A stretch of DNA of 64,000 nt from Paracentrotus lividus. Its lineage: Eukaryota > Echinodermata > Echinoidea > Camarodonta > Echinidae. Below, piece after piece: positions 11,463-22,886 of the stretch (position 1 is its first letter; every line of letters starts with the position of its first letter). The stretch is from positions 8,697,994 to 8,761,993 of the forward strand of contig CALNVZ010003432.1 of NCBI GenBank assembly GCA_940671915.1, given 5' to 3'. The translations under genes were made by a program, and so were the position numbers. The notes beneath the pieces were generated by a model. That model had not been told where the DNA came from. It saw nothing but the letters and a program-made list of their open reading frames with translations, and made no database searches.

Positions 11463-12329
11463 GCATGTACGACGTGCAGGAAGTTTTTCCAATACCCTTA
11501 CTACAGAAACGCAGGAATCGCAGAAATTGACCAAAGACCTGTGCATGCATTGTACATGCAACACAGGCTACGTTGATGGCACGTGCCCCGTAGCCTATGA
11601 CGAGTTGTGTCCGCAGCATTACTACAGAAACGCAGGAATCGCAGAAATTGACCAACGACCTGTGCATGCATTGTACATGCAACACAGGCTACGTTGATGG
11701 CACGTGCCCCGTAGCCTCCGACGAGTTGTGTCCGCCGCATCAACAATATCATCTCATGTGAACAAGAAAAAACAGACCCAAATAAATACCGCTTCTTTCT
11801 ATAGACGCCTTTTTCTCTGTGTCTCATTGCTTACATGGAAAGTGTTGTGTAATGAGCAAACTTGTACTTATATACTTTTATTATTTTCTCAAAGGCTAAC
11901 AATATTCAATCTCTGCACTGCGACATTTTTTTTTTTTTTCATAACATTTCTGGAATAAAAAAATAAAGATATTGCATTGAATGTAATTGGATATAAGCTT
12001 AATACGATATTTGAATGTATGCAATTGGTATTATTGCAATAAGCGTATAGGGCCTAATGTAGTCTTGCCGGTGTTGTATGTGGGAAATATATATCATGCA
12101 ATAGTCTCTGAACTGCAATGCACGAGTCTGGTTTATGAATAATAAAGATAAACATTTTATTGGATGTTTTCTTGACGTGAATAAATAAAAACAATTCAAT
12201 CGGGTAAAGAATTGCCAAACTATGAACATGAATACACCGGTCACATCTTTAAGATTATGCACTAAAACAACGTAACATCGATCACACAATGTCATTACCC
12301 CCAAACGGCCAGAGATGGCAGCCTTTGTG

Positions 12330-12749
12330 GTAAATTGCCATTATGTTCTACACCCACTTTGACTAATGTCCATTTGGTATCATTCCACACGGTGTAGTTC
12401 CATTTCGTCTACAACCAGTTCGTCTAATTACCTTTCGATCTTTTGCCTATTTACCATATTTCCATCTCGTCTGCTGTCCAGTTCATCTAATGTCTACTTA
12501 GTCATTTCCAGCAACAAACTGGTCATAGACCAAATACTCATTTGGGCAATAGACGAAAATGCAAATAGACCTTTTGGCTATAGACGAATTGGCAATTAGA
12601 CCAGGTGGTCATCAGACAAAGGGAGAATTAGACCAAGTATGTACTAGACCAATGGGTAGTTAGACCAAATTGTTCGTAGACCGAATGGGTTTAGCTCATT
12701 TGGTAAAAGACAATCAGATAATTGGACCAATTGCTGTTAGACCAAGTGA
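12330..12749. repeat. Second copy of the GTCTAATTGCC foldback
   Basis: Counterpart of 3902-4318 inside the right copy of the duplication; same iterated units with a few indels. Confidence 0.8.
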
Positions 12750-13245
12750 AAAATTATATAGCTCCCAAAACTGCTAAAGACGATGGCGTTTGTTTGTGGT
12801 GTGACAGGATCGCTCCCTCGTAGTCTCCTCATTTAATTGGGATCAATAATTCACAATTGCAATCATCATAATGATTATTGTGCAATGGGACGTATCTTGA
12901 TGGAAGCATAAAGGTATTGTACCTCCACGGTGGAAGCAAGAACATGAAGAAGATCAGAAATAACTCCTTGATGGGATTATGAATAATTTAAACACTTGTG
13001 CCCTGTAAGTTACGATCAATATTGAACATTTTAAACAACCCTTGTAATTGGGTCATAGTGAGAGTTTTATGCTAGAATTGATCGTATCTCTTAATTGTAT
13101 GTCGTTTTTATACGATGTCTTGTATTAATCGTGAAATAATAACAGTTCTTAAAGTGACTAGAATGACTTTGTGATTTGAGTTTTGTTTTCTTTCTGTTTT
13201 TTAATTTCTTTTTAAAGCATTTTACTCGGTATTATATACGCCTAA

Positions 13246-14255
13246 ATGTACACTGTCCGCCATAAAGGTGGAATATTGTTTTGCTGCTATAGCGACATGA
13301 TGTTGCTCTGACTTAAATTTCTTGAATATGTTTGTCCCTGCTTTTACTTTTTGGGACCCTGTCTATATCTTGGAAATTCTCCCAACCCTACACGTGGACC
13401 TTTTTCCAAAAAAGTTTTGTCAACCCCCGTGATGCCCATTTTTGTCATTTTTTTCTCATTTTGGGGCCCCTTTTTGTTTTCCCGGCCGATCAAGTCCCCC
13501 TCAGTCCTACCCCCAGGAAACGCGACTGAGGAGTACTGTTTTATATTGTTCTTTAAGTTAAATGTATATTTCTGGGGACAGGCTAAGGTCTCTTGTCTAG
13601 GGGAGGGGTTGAAGTAAAAAACGACATTGGTGAAAATTCGGAATATTTTATTCCATCTTTATGCTGAAAACAAAAGAAATGAAAAACCACCTTTAACCCT
13701 TGAATATCGTTATTTTCCCCTTAAATTTTGTTAAGCCTCGATGACAAGGCTGTAAATAGTCATTATTGATAATATTTTATTTTTATTTATGTTTGGTTGA
13801 GATTTTATAATACAATTTAGGGAAGATAGAAATTTCCATGGTGTAAAAATGAATAAAATGAATGTTGAACCCCTATCAAAATAAATTTTGACCCCTCCCC
13901 TAGACAAAAGAGTCGAGCCTGTAACCATAAATCTAGACTTAATTTAAAGAACAATAACAAATCTCCACCTCAGACGTGTTTCCCTGGGATAGGACTGAGG
14001 GGCCTTGGTGGGTCGCGTGAACAAAAAAGGGCCCCAAATATAAGAAAAAAATGACCAAAAGGGCCATCTTCTGGGGGTGACAAACTTTTTTGAAGAAAAA
14101 TCCCCGGGAAGGGTTGAGGGAACGTCCAAGATATATCCAGGATCCCAGAAAGTGAAAGCGGTGACAAACACATTCGAGAAATTAATAACGGAGCAACATA
14201 ATGTCGCTTGAACCAGAAAAAAAATATTCCACCTTTATGACGAACAGTGTATATT
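13246..14255. mobile_element. Second copy of the 1-kb foldback element
   Basis: Counterpart of 4808-5802 inside the right copy. The ends ATGTACACTGTCCGCC and ACGAACAGTGTATA are preserved. Confidence 0.75.
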
Positions 14256-15509
14256 CATAATATTTCAGCATAATTATAGATTTTATGGTATTATTTTTGC
14301 TTTTTGTTGTTGTTGTTGTTTTTTTGTTTTTTTTTGGGGGGGGGGTGCCGCAAATCGTAAAGCATGAATCACAAACTTGCAAAAATTCGTATTAAATGGC
14401 AAAATATTAAATTCAGCCCCCAAAATACACCCCACCTCTAAAGAAATAAAAAAATAAAAATAATGATGAAAAAATTATGAATTATAATGAAGAAAAAAAA
14501 AATGCGCCGGGTTGGAATCAAACACTGTTTTCGCTCTATAAAGTAAAAAGATTATGGAGACCACAAAAAAAAAAGTTCTAAACGGCAGCGAGCTGAAGGA
14601 CTGTGGCGTTTTAAATTCCAACTTTTTTCCCTTTCATCTCATGAACATCAATAACAACAAAATCGCAGAGGAACTGAACCAACCTTCTTTTCATTCATTT
14701 TCACAAGGATTTAATTTTCAATGATATCTAAAAGCCCTGCTGTCAGGTTACTTTATGATAATTATATAATAATATATAGATTGACTGGCCTTGAGGGGAA
14801 CATCAATTTTACCCGCAAGAACCATATGGGCCCGAGTCTTTGTTATTTTTACCTCTGCGCTGTGCGTTTCATGATTTTGTTTTTTGAATGCGATATCCTG
14901 TTTATGAGGTATAAATACAAATTTTAAAAATGCCAAAAAGAATGAAATAATCATATAAGGATTTTCATGCAAAAGCGCTTAAATGTCCCTTTTTTACTAT
15001 TAAATTTTTGCTGAAACACTAAGTATTATTCAACGTGAAGATTGAAAACAGACAATAACAAATCAATGAATGAATATAGATGACGTGCGAAATATTAATT
15101 GAACAATGAGATTTTTAAAGTCCTTGTTTTAAACACGCCACAGGTTTCATATAAATTTTGAATAAATAAATGAAAATAAACTTTGACCACAAGAGTATTA
15201 AATTCCAAATGATCATAATTTCTTCTATTGATATAATGACGTTTCCTAATAAAAATATGACGTAATATTATTAGGGTGCTTTGCGCGGGAAATAGATTTA
15301 ATTATATCTAATCAAGTTGTTGTAACAATGGTGTTTTCTCACGTAGCTTTGACAGAGCGGTGGGGATACAAAATCAACAAAAAAAAATATTTGATCGGGG
15401 AGACAGAAAGATCCGATGTCTGTAAATGACATTTGAATATAATATATAGCAAGTTTAAAAGTGACCACCGAAGCTATTATTAATACTATCACTCTAAAAG
15501 GGACTGATG

Positions 15510-15660
15510 CAGTTGTGGATCCAGGCGGGGCGCAGGGGAAGCGCCCCCTATAATTTGAAAACCGCCAATTTACTGTACATATTAAAATCGGAAAAATTCG
15601 GCGGCGCCCCCGCCCCCGCCCCCCCCCCTCCCCATTATGAGATCCTGGATCCGCCATTGC
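15510..15660. mobile_element. Second copy of the 145-bp GGATCC MITE
   Basis: Counterpart of 7046-7190 inside the right copy; the internal C-rich block differs by a few bases. Confidence 0.65.
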
Positions 15661-16220
15661 TGATGGTCAATTAAATTCTGACCACTATTGCAATCAGTCA
15701 TAACCTGTCATATGAATCATGCAGGATTTAGGAGGAATTAAACGATAAGTGGGATAAGGTTAGCCAATATTTAGATCGGTTTTCGACCGTATGGTGCTAT
15801 TGGTCAACATCATTCACTTTGTTTTATTTTGACAGAAATCCGGTCATATACGGACGTGATAAATGAATTACGATTGATAAGTAATTCAAATGACAAATCA
15901 CTTTTGTTTTAGAACACCAGAAATGTGTGCAAATGTAGAAATGAGTCACGTAGTGGGCTCATGATTATCTGGAACGTTTATGTATAGTTGATGCTGTCGA
16001 TAAAGTTTAAAGTCGTAACCCCCCTGGTCGCTGATAACTGCAACCTAGTTTTTGAATGTTTTCTTCAAGAATATTATAATAAAGTATTCACTTAATTTGA
16101 CTTTTATCTCCATTATTCAAAACTGTGTGTATTTTGTTTATGGACTGCTGGGTAAACCCTTTAATTTTCTTCTTTTTTTTCTTTTGCAAGATATGTTACA
16201 ATGAGTCAAGATTTAGGCCG

Positions 16221-16223
<3 letters not shown>

Positions 16224-16280
<57 letters not shown>
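16224..16280 (+). repeat. (CT)n microsatellite, right copy
   Basis: Counterpart of 7746-7803. Confidence 0.95.
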
Positions 16281-16285
<5 letters not shown>

Positions 16286-16538
16286 TATACGTAATTCACT
16301 TGTTACCACAGTGAGAGTATTATTCTTTTTTGGATGTTGTATCTAGTTTTTACATTTTCAATCATACTAATTTTTAATTACGGTAAGATCAATAATATCA
16401 ATACTGCTTCACACTGACCCGATGACCCATTCGATTTTTTTTTTTACTCCAAAGGGTGTGTCGTTTGTTTTTTTTTAATATGAATTCTATATTAAGTTTT
16501 GTGCAAACTACTTGCCACAAAAATGTTAATAGATTAAC

Positions 16539-16588
<50 letters not shown>

Positions 16589-16597
16589 GGATAGAAT
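16539..16597 (+). repeat. (TAGA)n microsatellite, right copy
   Basis: Counterpart of 8058-8112. Confidence 0.95.
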
Positions 16598-17841
16598 GTA
16601 AATAAATATATACACACAGGTCATCTCTAAGCTTATTGGGGGAATCCCTAATACAGATTTTAATTCTACAAACTTCAGGGATTAACAAAAATAAACCCAG
16701 GAAATGATAACAACCACAATACCAAATAAACCGCACTTGTTCTAAATATATGTTTTTTTTCGAAACAAGGTTTCATGATGATGCTTTTTTCGGGGGGGGG
16801 GGCATTTGCTCTCCTGTTCATCCTGGGTTCGAACACTCTCTGTGCAGTCCACCGTGAAAAGATCACACGAAAATAATAGGCTATTTTCGTTCAGCGACGG
16901 ACAACGGGTGCTATGCTGCGCGAGGAATTGCCATATCACGATGGTTGAGTAAGAATGAGAAATTGATGAAATGCTGCATAGGTGCCGGGGTACTGTTTTA
17001 ATTAATTTTTTATTTTTATTTTATTCATAGTTTAAAAACCCACGACAATCACGACTCTCAGATTAAATTCGTACATGGCCCTATCTGAACCGCATCCTCG
17101 GCTCACCTGGTCTTGAAAGTAGAGCTTCTGCATTTATGTTTATTCCTGAAACTGTCCGAACAAGCTTCTATCAAAATCAGAACGTCTTATTTTATTGGAT
17201 AAATCATAATATATTTTAATAAGCAATAAATAAAGGCGGGGAAAATGTCCCTTCCGTATCCATATATCCCTTCTACATGGTCGCACATAGATCTGCTTAT
17301 TGATAAGAAAAAAAATCCATCACAACTTAATGTAGGCTATTTCTAATTTTTTACGCTTTAATTTCCATTCGACAAAATTATCGCCCCTAAAGAAGCTTTA
17401 TGGTATATTTATATTTTCCCTGTTTTATAGACAATGTCATTTTTCACCACCATAAACAGATTGTAAGATTTCAAATTGTAAAGTTTCAATTTCACATTTT
17501 TCACCCATGAATGAGTAAGTTTTTTTCTGCCCGCATCAATGCCGAGTAATCATGGAACATTACCCTAAAGTCCGTTTCAAAATATTTTGTAACAAAGATG
17601 AATAAAACCATTTGGATTATGTTCTCCTCAGTCGCCGATCATCGCAAAAAATAAAAGTAATGCATGCATTTATAATGCACCCATGCATGTTTTGTTTTCT
17701 TATTCAAATTGTATTGTTTTCTGCATTGGACTACCCATGCAATGAAGGAAAAACAAAATCGCTGATAAAATCCAAGATTAGTTGACCGACCGGCTAAAAT
17801 CTATTTTTTTAAATTGTAAATAATTCTTCTATTGGGGTAAG

Positions 17842-17872
<31 letters not shown>

Positions 17873-18465
17873 AGGGGGGGGGCATTTTGGCTGACGTACA
17901 TAGGTCCTATCTGTAAAAAAAACAACAACAAATATTTACTTACATCAATAAATTTGGTCTGACATCACTTTATGCCATTATGATAATCAAACTGGACCTT
18001 CATAGGAGTATCAGTCTTTAATTACAGCTTTGTTTGATCAAAGAATAATTTTCATGCACGCCTTTATATATTTATAGTGTCGATTCCACATACCGGCTCT
18101 CGTAAGGATCGTTTGGTCAGTAAATTCAAGTCATAAATATGACTTTCATGAAATAAAACGGGAAGCTATAAATGATATGAATTAAAACAAGAAAGAAATC
18201 CATTTCCTTTGTGAATGCATGAGCAAAGGTTATGCTGCAGTCACACAGAAACTTACGTATAGTTACGTTTTAGTTGTTTTATCTTTATTTCATCTTCTAT
18301 TCTATCATTTCTTATGTTTTTCTTTATTTTTTATTGTATGAACGATATTATCACTATTTCCACTGCTGAATATAACGGGAAGGCATCCGTGTGGATCCCA
18401 AGAAAAAAGGAATTTTCGGACGAAACCTGTACGTAACTCAACTTATCTGTGTGACTGTATCACTA

Positions 18466-18907
18466 CAGTCTGTGTCAAATAAAATGGTACAAGTGGAAAA
18501 CATTTTTTTAAAGTATGAAGATTAATCACAGCCTGCTATTGTTTGGTATTTTCATAAAGCAGGAAATCAGACTTTCACCTGCAATTTTTTTCATCTCATT
18601 TGGTGTTGTAATTTTTGAAATATGACTAGTTTTCTACAATCAAGAAAAATCCAGTTTTCGCACGCCGTCCCATGCCTTTGTGCATAGGTTTTGCATAATG
18701 GCCACGAAGTGCTCAATTTCGATTTGTTCCTCGCCGCACAAAATTTAGCATAACTTTTGTTTTGCGAAAGTAAATTATACAGAACAAAGCGCATCAACAA
18801 GGAAAATATTTTGGCTTTATTTTGGTACCACATACACACTTTGTTTAAAAAAATTTTCACACCTAAATAATTTTTTCCGACTGTACCATTTTTTTTTACA
18901 CAGACTG
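18466..18907 (-). mobile_element. Mariner-type MITE, right copy
   Basis: Counterpart of 10038-10534 with many single-base deletions, but with the clearest termini: TA then CAGTCTGTGTCAAATAAAAT at the left, and CAGACTG then TA at the right. TA duplication plus these inverted ends supports a Tc1/mariner-type MITE. Confidence 0.8.
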
Positions 18908-19732
18908 TATGTGACTGTAGCATTAAAATGTTGTGCTTGACATGTTAGGTAGGCCTCTCGCATATAGGCTATCTGCTTGTAATTTGAAATTCGGTCGTCA
19001 CCCTTTTATTTCCGCCTTCTTCACCTTCTTCATTTTTTAAATTTTTTTTTAAATGTTTCTTCTTCCTCTCATTTTTCTGTTTTAGAAATGAAATAAAAGC
19101 CCTTATCATTTAAAAAGCAACATATTTTCACTGAGAAGTATGTGTATCATTCACCACCACGCCCTTTGTAGGGCCTATGCCACTCTTCTTATTTCCCCTT
19201 CCATGTTATTGTTAGAAAATCAGTACGAGGTACATTTTATAGGTCTATACATTCATTTTATTTTATTTTTTCTATGATATTACAAAAGCTCAATTTTTTT
19301 TTGTATTAATTACTTTGTAAAATCACTGTAAAATAAAAAATAAATAGATAAATTATGAGGAATAATTTTTATGTTGGAAAGGTTACACACGAGTAAATGA
19401 TATGCACGCAAGGTATTTTGGGAAGGCGTACTAAAGATGAGGTAATTTTCATTGATAAGAAATGGTCATATAAAATCATTTAATGGTCTTATGTTGCTGT
19501 TCAATTAATAAATATGTTCTATAAGTCCTACTCTTTCCTAATTTACCATGTAGTTGAAGATTAGACACTTTGGCGTATTTTTTAGGAATCTTTTTCGTAA
19601 TTTTGTACATCAACTAAATCACGCCTACAAAAGTTGTCTTTTTTGTTATAGTCTCGCTCATGGATTCATGGTTTTTGTTTAAGCTGACAGAATTTTCAGT
19701 AAGTCCCTTAACTAAGAGTCATTTAAATTTTG

Positions 19733-20550
19733 ACACTGCTATGATAATTAAAACGATTTTTATCGACAGAATTTTGGAATGTCTGTTTTTGAAGAGCGTT
19801 AAGGCGTCTATTTACTCGTGTGTCCCCGAAATGGTTGGTCATTTCGGAGATGCAGGGAGGTTTGTGGCAGTAGATGGCACTCTTCAACTTGTCAGGATGA
19901 TTTGTATTTTTTCTATAATGTTAATTGATGTTGTGTTGAATTGTGTCTTGCTTGGGTTCGAATTGTATTATTATTATTATGGGGTATATGAGTGTAGGGT
20001 GCCGGTGGGGGTGAAGAGAGAATAAAATTTACACCGCAAAATAACTGTCATCGAAGAGTATTGGTGACGAACTGACGAGTCGGAATGGAAGTAGAGTAGA
20101 TAGTATCTTGGGAGAAAAAAGGGGGAAGGATGTATAATATCAAAGACTGCTTTAGATTTCGAAAGATCATCAGAGACACTGGACAAATCAATATTTATTT
20201 TTACATTACTTTGTTTAATGCAGGCCCCGCAAATCTACCCCCCCCCCCTCCTTCATTATGTTCATAATTATAAAACCTGTACTCTTCATGGACTCGGGTT
20301 TAGGGATGGCGCTGTTTAGCATTTCGTTGAACATTTATTAAGTTTAGGTTTGGACATTATTAATTTCAAGCAATATCGAGCATAAGTGGATCTAAAGATA
20401 TCAATAAAAAACAAGGCAGACTTGGATCCAGGTTTCCATTTGGGGGGGGGGGAATTGAAATCTCGGATTTTTGGGTACACTCCAGAGCAAAAAGGTATAC
20501 TCAAAACGTTTTACTTCACACCGTCCAGAATTCCCAAACTGCTCTAGGAG

Positions 20551-20584
<34 letters not shown>

Positions 20585-20846
20585 TCACGCCGGGGGCCTG
20601 ATCGTTGGCCCCCTGGATCTTCGCCTGTGCTGCAAGGGGCGCCAAACATAATATTGATGGTTGGGCATCCTCAAAATGGGATGAAAACTAATGGAGCTCA
20701 TTTAAAAAAATGAATAAAAATTTTGCTCAGTTGATCTCTTTATTTTTAGTTGTTCGGAGATAAATCTCATTGTTGGTAATGAGTCATCTACGCTCTTGAA
20801 TCAGAAATGGGGGACCAAGATCATAAACTTCGCAGCCCCTCTCCCA
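19733..20846. other. Unique non-coding sequence with T, G and C runs
   Basis: The first unique sequence after the duplication. A 121-codon frame at 19660-20025 spans the end of the duplicated segment and unique sequence, and has no recognisable domain. Long homopolymers lie at about 20236-20250 (C), 20442-20452 (G) and 20556-20582 (T). A short fragment with CTTGGATCCAGG (20418-20430) recalls the GGATCC MITE. Confidence 0.45.
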
Positions 20847-20976
20847 CACTCTAAAAACTGAAGTGCTAATTTCTGGGTGCTCGTATAGTGACTGCACTTG
20901 AAGTGCTATATCAGCACCTGAAGTGCTATTTTAGCACTTGCCCAAGTGTTAATTTATCAACAAAAAAATGTTCAAT

Positions 20977-21056
20977 GTCGATATGGGATTCGAACCGGGT
21001 TCCAGCTAGACATGGAAGAGTACCGCTGACCTTTACCAATAGACCAACGGAGATCT
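20977..21056 (-). other. tRNA-like segment (pseudo-tRNA), minus strand
   Basis: Read on the minus strand it has an A-box-like TGGTCTATTGGTAAAGG and a perfect internal promoter B box, GGTTCGAATCC, at about the spacing of a tRNA. The acceptor and anticodon stems do not pair convincingly by eye, so I do not assign an anticodon. It may be a decayed tRNA or the head of a tRNA-derived repeat captured in the foldback. Confidence 0.5.
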
Positions 21057-21143
21057 CGCTAACTGGATTTAATTATGACAGCATAGTAAATGATAACGGC
21101 AAATTTGAAGAAAGTTCATCATGCAAAAATATGATCTGCTAGC

Positions 21144-21222
21144 TATCGTGAGATGTGAATTGGTCTAACGTGCTCGTCAGCGCTTCTCATGCAGGGGACC
21201 CAGGTTCGAATCCCAACGATGT
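21144..21222 (+). other. tRNA-like segment (pseudo-tRNA), plus strand, CAT in anticodon position
   Basis: Contains TGGTCTAACGTG as A box, GCGCTTCTCATGCAGG as an anticodon-arm-like stretch with CAT at 21188-21190, and GGTTCGAATCCC as B box. ATCGT (21145-21149) can pair with ACGAT (21216-21220). It recalls a methionine tRNA body but the 5' half is irregular. Probably a pseudo-tRNA within the foldback element rather than a working gene. Confidence 0.45.
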
Positions 21223-21350
21223 CACGCCGTTTTTGCCCATTTTTGCTGAAAGTTCGGCTCACGTGAAAGTGCTAAAAACAGCACTTTGAGTGCAGTCACT
21301 ATGCAAGCTCTTAAAAAGTGCTGATTTCAGCCTCTGAAGAGCTAAAAACA

Positions 21351-21763
21351 CCCGGGGGGGGGGGTCACTCACCACAATGTGGCTACGCATGCGTGTCCCC
21401 AAAAAGCGTCGAAAAGGGTCTGTTTTCAGCCTTTCGAAGGCGTCGACGCTTTCCTTAAAATAGGGGTGTTTTTTAATTTCAATCGCCATTAAAAAAAAAA
21501 AAGGTGTTTTCAGCAGAAATTGCTGTTTTGGGGTCAAAATTTCACGGTGTTTACGCCATTTAGGGGGTGTTTTCAGCAGAAATTGCTGTTTTGGGGTCAA
21601 AATTTCACGGTGTTTACGCCATTTAGGGTATGTTTTTTCCAGTCTGACATCGAAAAGGGGTGCAATTTGACTTCATGCAATGAGACGTTTAGGGTCCATT
21701 TTCAGGGTGTGGGGACACGCATGGGTAGCACTTTTTTCTTTGAGTGACCCCCCCCCCCCCGGG
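21351..21763. mobile_element. Nested 413-bp MITE with 8-bp target duplication (hAT-like)
   Basis: Inverted ends CCCGGGGGGGGGG-TCACTCA and GAGTGACCCCCCCCCCGGG are followed inward by GCATGCGTGTCCCC and its inverse GGGGACACGCATG. The octamer TAAAAACA stands on each side (21343-21350 and 21764-21771), a perfect 8-bp target duplication such as hAT transposases make. Inside are two exact head-to-tail copies of a 63-bp unit (21503-21565 and 21566-21628). Because 63 is a multiple of three, the unit gives a repeated but meaningless reading frame. The hAT call rests on target-site length only. Confidence 0.78.
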
Positions 21764-22264
21764 TAAAAACAGCACTTCAGTTTTTAGAGTGCAATTGGGA
21801 AATGCAAGTCCTGAAATGTTATCAGGATTGTGCCTTTAACACACATAGGCATAATGACTAAAATTGAAAATAATGTAAGTGATGTCAGTGATTAGCAAAG
21901 GACTTTTAAAAAGTCCTTGTATTAGCTTTGTGCTCCCTAATGGCTAATTAGCCATTCGTATTTGTGGTGTCGCTCTTCTATTTGCCTTCATTATAATGGC
22001 TTTATAGTTTTATGGGTCTTTATAAGTGTTAATGGCAACACCTTTACAATGCCTAGAAAAACAATTATGTATTAGTTGTAGTAATTTTTTGGTATAATAG
22101 TATCTAAGCATTGGTGTATAATTTCCTCTGCAGCTTCTGGAAGGACAACACCCCCCCCTTTTTTTTTGGGGGGGGGTGGTGGTCAGGTTTCTTCCATACT
22201 AAGAAAAAGGTCACATACATAGAAGGGAAAAAATCTGGATAGCTGCTACAGTATACCCCACTCT

Positions 22265-22400
22265 TTCCCCCCCCTCTCTCTCTCTCTCTTCTCTCTCTCT
22301 TCTCTGTCTCTCTCCTCCCTTTCTCTCTATGCATTCTCTTTCTAATTCATCTATCGTTCCTTCTACCTCCGCCTTTCTCTTACACTTTCTTATTAAATAT
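22265..22400 (+). repeat. CT-rich low-complexity tract
   Basis: Imperfect CTCTCT/TTCTCT run with C blocks; opposite-strand open frames rich in Arg-Glu are artefacts of it. Confidence 0.85.
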
Positions 22401-22654
22401 ACCTTCTCTCTAATTTCCCTCATCTCAACTTTCCCCAATCATTAACATTAATTTCTGGGATGGATGTCCCCCCCCCACCAACAAAATAAAAGACCCTCAA
22501 ATTCGCAGCTCGGGGCTCGATTTCTTGATACGCTCATGTAACAATAAAATATTCACGAGAGAGTAATTTTAATGATACCGGCATATTAATATTGAAATTG
22601 CAATCGAAAATTAAGCTTGGTGCGAACATTCGTCACTGCGTGAGAAACCCCAAT

Positions 22655-22805
22655 CCCTCTCTCTCTCTCTTCCTCCCTCCCTCTCTCTCTCTCTCTCTTC
22701 ACCCCCCCCTCTCTCTCTCTCTCTCTCTTCTATCTCTCAATCTCTCCTTTTCACTCTTTCTCTCTCACTCTATCCCTCCCTCTCCCCCCCCCTCTCTCTC
22801 TCTTT
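22655..22805 (+). repeat. CT-rich low-complexity tract
   Basis: Imperfect (CT)n with TCCCTC and C-run interruptions. Confidence 0.9.
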
Positions 22806-22886
22806 CAAAATAAGCCATTCCAAAAAGGACTATATCCACTTCTGATGAAAACTCAGTTATTGATATCAGAATTTGTAATGTACCCA

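Larger units (their letters stand above)
11463..19732 (+). repeat. Right copy of the 8.3-kb direct duplication
   Basis: It matches 3050-11437 throughout but is about 120 bases shorter. It opens abruptly inside the 2954-3325 MITE. From about 17.5 kb to 19732 it loses single bases at a much higher rate than the earlier part. Homology to the left copy ends at ATTTAAATTTTG (19732), after which sequence is unique. The deletion-rich tail suggests low-quality consensus rather than evolutionary divergence. Confidence 0.88.
20847..21791. mobile_element. Foldback MITE carrying two tRNA-like segments, interrupted by a nested element
   Basis: The ends CACTCTAAAAACTGAAGTGC and GCACTTCAGTTTTTAGAGTG are inverted. 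The arms continue inward: ATAGTGACTGCACTTGAAGTGC (20886 on) corresponds to the reverse complement of GCACTTTGAGTGCAGTCACTAT (21280-21301). Between the arms lie two tRNA-like segments in opposite orientation. The right arm is split by an element inserted at 21351. Without the insertion the host element is about 0.53 kb. It has no coding capacity. Confidence 0.8.
21792..22886. other. Non-coding spacer, CT-rich tracts
   Basis: AT-rich with opposed C and T/G homopolymers (22148-22178) and two pyrimidine-rich stretches. No gene seen. Confidence 0.5.

Noticed and set aside
19660-20025. 121-codon frame with a tyrosine run
   Set aside because: Starts in the error-rich tail of the duplicated block, crosses into unique DNA and shows no domain, signal or codon bias; the tyrosine run is a TAT microsatellite.
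21259-21747. Frames with an exact 21-residue repeat on both strands
   Set aside because: A 63-bp DNA tandem repeat inside a nested MITE; 63 is divisible by three so any frame repeats.
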